Origin: an uncultured Lachnospiraceae bacterium
Lineage (GTDB): Bacteria > Bacillota > Clostridia > Lachnospirales > Lachnospiraceae
Length of the DNA: 5,068 nucleotides
NCBI GenBank assembly: GCA_947653315.1
Contig: CANTGP010000252.1
Coordinates: 1 to 5,068 of the forward strand
Direction: 5' to 3'
Shown: in pieces, positions 4,283 through 5,068 of the stretch
Numbering within the stretch: position 1 is the first letter of the stretch
Layout: the number at the start of each line of letters is the position of its first letter
Notes under the pieces: generated by a model
What the model saw: the letters and a program-made list of their open reading frames with translations, nothing else
The model's database searches: none
What the model was told of the DNA's origin: nothing
Translations under genes and position numbers: made by a program

Positions 4283-4915
4283 TTAACCCCTTTTCTTCTT
4301 TTTATATTTCCTGATGTTAAGCATTTTACGGAAAGCGGCAGGGAGGTAATAGTACAGATAGAGGATTCTGTCTATGGAAAGGCAAAAGGGTCTTGTTACG
4401 AACAGGTATACCCTGCACCAGAAACGGTTTACCCATTGGGCAATCCGTATCCAAATCCGGTCAAAGCAGTTCCAGTGCATTGCGGATTTTGTAAAAGAAA
4501 ACGTGACGGTGTGACAGTCCATACAGATATCTTCCCGACGGTACCCGGCTTTGACCAATCCGTCCACAAAGGCATGTGCCAGGGAGTGTGTGGCAAAGGT
4601 AATACACGCCCGCAGGTACAAATCCGCCGGCCAGGAAAAGCGTCCCATGGAAAAGGCGGTCAGCCACCAGTGCCTTGCGCATACATCGGCAATTTGCACG
4701 CCTTTACGGAATAAGTGGAAGGAAAGGGCAGGCATGTCGCAGTCTTCCACACTTTGGAAAAGGGTACTTTTGTATTCTTCGGGTTCCAGGATACGGTCCG
4801 CATAGTAGACCCCGATTTCCGCTCCCGTATTGATGCCGTACTGTCCTTTCCACAGTTCCAGCAGCCATGTTTTTCCTTCATAATCAAAGTATACGGGAAG
4901 GCAGTCAAAGATCAT
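4283..4915 (-). CDS. DUF4474 domain protein, 5'-truncated reading frame
   Basis: 210 residues from ATG 4915 to TAA 4285-4283. The sequence matches my memory of DUF4474 proteins: DCLPVYFDYEGKTW (4-17), LWKGQYGINTGAEIGVY (21-37), RHWWLTAF (81-88), GRF (91-93) and AHAFVDGL..AGY (113-125). The function of the domain is unknown. The C-terminal 60 residues are aromatic and hydrophobic (about 153-195, probable membrane association) and end in a basic tail, RKYKKKKRG. ATG 4915 lacks a ribosome site, and the domain clearly continues upstream in the same frame through LPAQDIF, DVWQRDFGY and LYDKAAFRFN. It runs back to a stop at 5029-5027, with no ATG, GTG or TTG in between. So 4915 is only a formal start: the gene is probably frameshifted or truncated. 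It is the first visible gene of an operon with the downstream phosphoesterase. Confidence 0.72.
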   Translation of the reverse strand: MIFDCLPVYFDYEGKTWLLELWKGQYGINTGAEIGVYYADRILEPEEYKSTLFQSVEDCDMPALSFHLFRKGVQIADVCARHWWLTAFSMGRFSWPADLYLRACITFATHSLAHAFVDGLVKAGYRREDICMDCHTVTFSFTKSAMHWNCFDRIWIRIAQWVNRFWCRVYLFVTRPFCLSIDRILYLYYYLPAAFRKMLNIRKYKKKKRG

Positions 4916-5068
4916 GTTGAAGCGGAATGCCGCTTTATCGTAAAGGGTACAGTAGCCGAAGTCCCTCTGCCATACGTCGAGACGGGAGGTGAAGATATCC
5001 TGTGCCGGCAGGTAGGCAACGAGTCGTTAAAAAAGGTAAGTCAAAATCTTGTTTTACCGAAAAGCGTA
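4916..5068 (-). pseudogene. Disrupted 5' part of the DUF4474 gene
   Basis: From 5026 to 4916 the frame of the DUF4474 gene encodes 37 more residues that fit the domain (LPAQDIF, WQRDFGYCTLYDK), but it is closed by TAA at 5029-5027 and again further up at 5056-5054. Another frame (codons beginning at 5066) is open from the window edge through the same point and reads VKQDFDLPF just before the break, next to a run of six T on this strand. The simplest reading is a frameshift around 5015-5035 in an originally longer gene with its N-terminus outside the window. A sequencing error is possible. Confidence 0.55.

Noticed and set aside
4920..4935. Hairpin AAGCGG/CCGCTT with short T tail
   Set aside because: It lies inside the DUF4474 coding frame, is short, and the tail is not a T-run. 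Most likely chance from codons.

Overview
The window looks like chromosomal DNA of a mid-GC Firmicute, most likely a gut Lachnospiraceae-type clostridium. The grounds are strong AGGAGG ribosome sites, a Lsa-type ABC-F protein, a clostridial calcineurin-type phosphoesterase paired with a DUF4474 protein, and the codon use. The assignment rests on protein resemblance only.

Layout. Positions 1-672 (+) are the 3' end of a secreted or surface protein: an Asp/Asn/Gly repeat linker followed by a C-terminal domain. Positions 760-1100 have the organisation of a type I toxin-antitoxin locus of the Fst/par kind. A 32-residue membrane peptide is read leftwards (1007-909). A small RNA of about 85 nt is read rightwards (about 797-883). 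The two share a hairpin terminator, and the small RNA carries a near-copy of the antisense of the toxin start region. Positions 1103-1350 hold no convincing gene but contain a row of hairpins. From 1351 a textbook promoter drives a leader of about 420 nt, with a six-codon ORF and an intrinsic terminator at 1620-1650, ahead of a 509-residue Lsa-type ABC-F ribosome-protection protein (1806-3335). Convergent with it, on the minus strand, lie a metallophosphoesterase (4278-3343) and, 4 bp upstream of its start, a DUF4474 gene whose 5' end appears frameshifted near 5027.

How the parts may work together. The ABC-F leader looks like an antibiotic-responsive attenuator. The second half of the leader ORF can pair with 1498-1507, and the same segment can pair over 12 bp with the 3' arm of the terminator. 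A ribosome stalled on the leader ORF could therefore change the terminator's fate. The toxin-antitoxin locus is compact and self-contained. The phosphoesterase and DUF4474 genes form an operon of unknown function.

The two most interesting signals are the par-like toxin/antitoxin pair and the leader-ORF attenuator. Both were read from base pairing and promoter elements by eye, without folding software or database searches.
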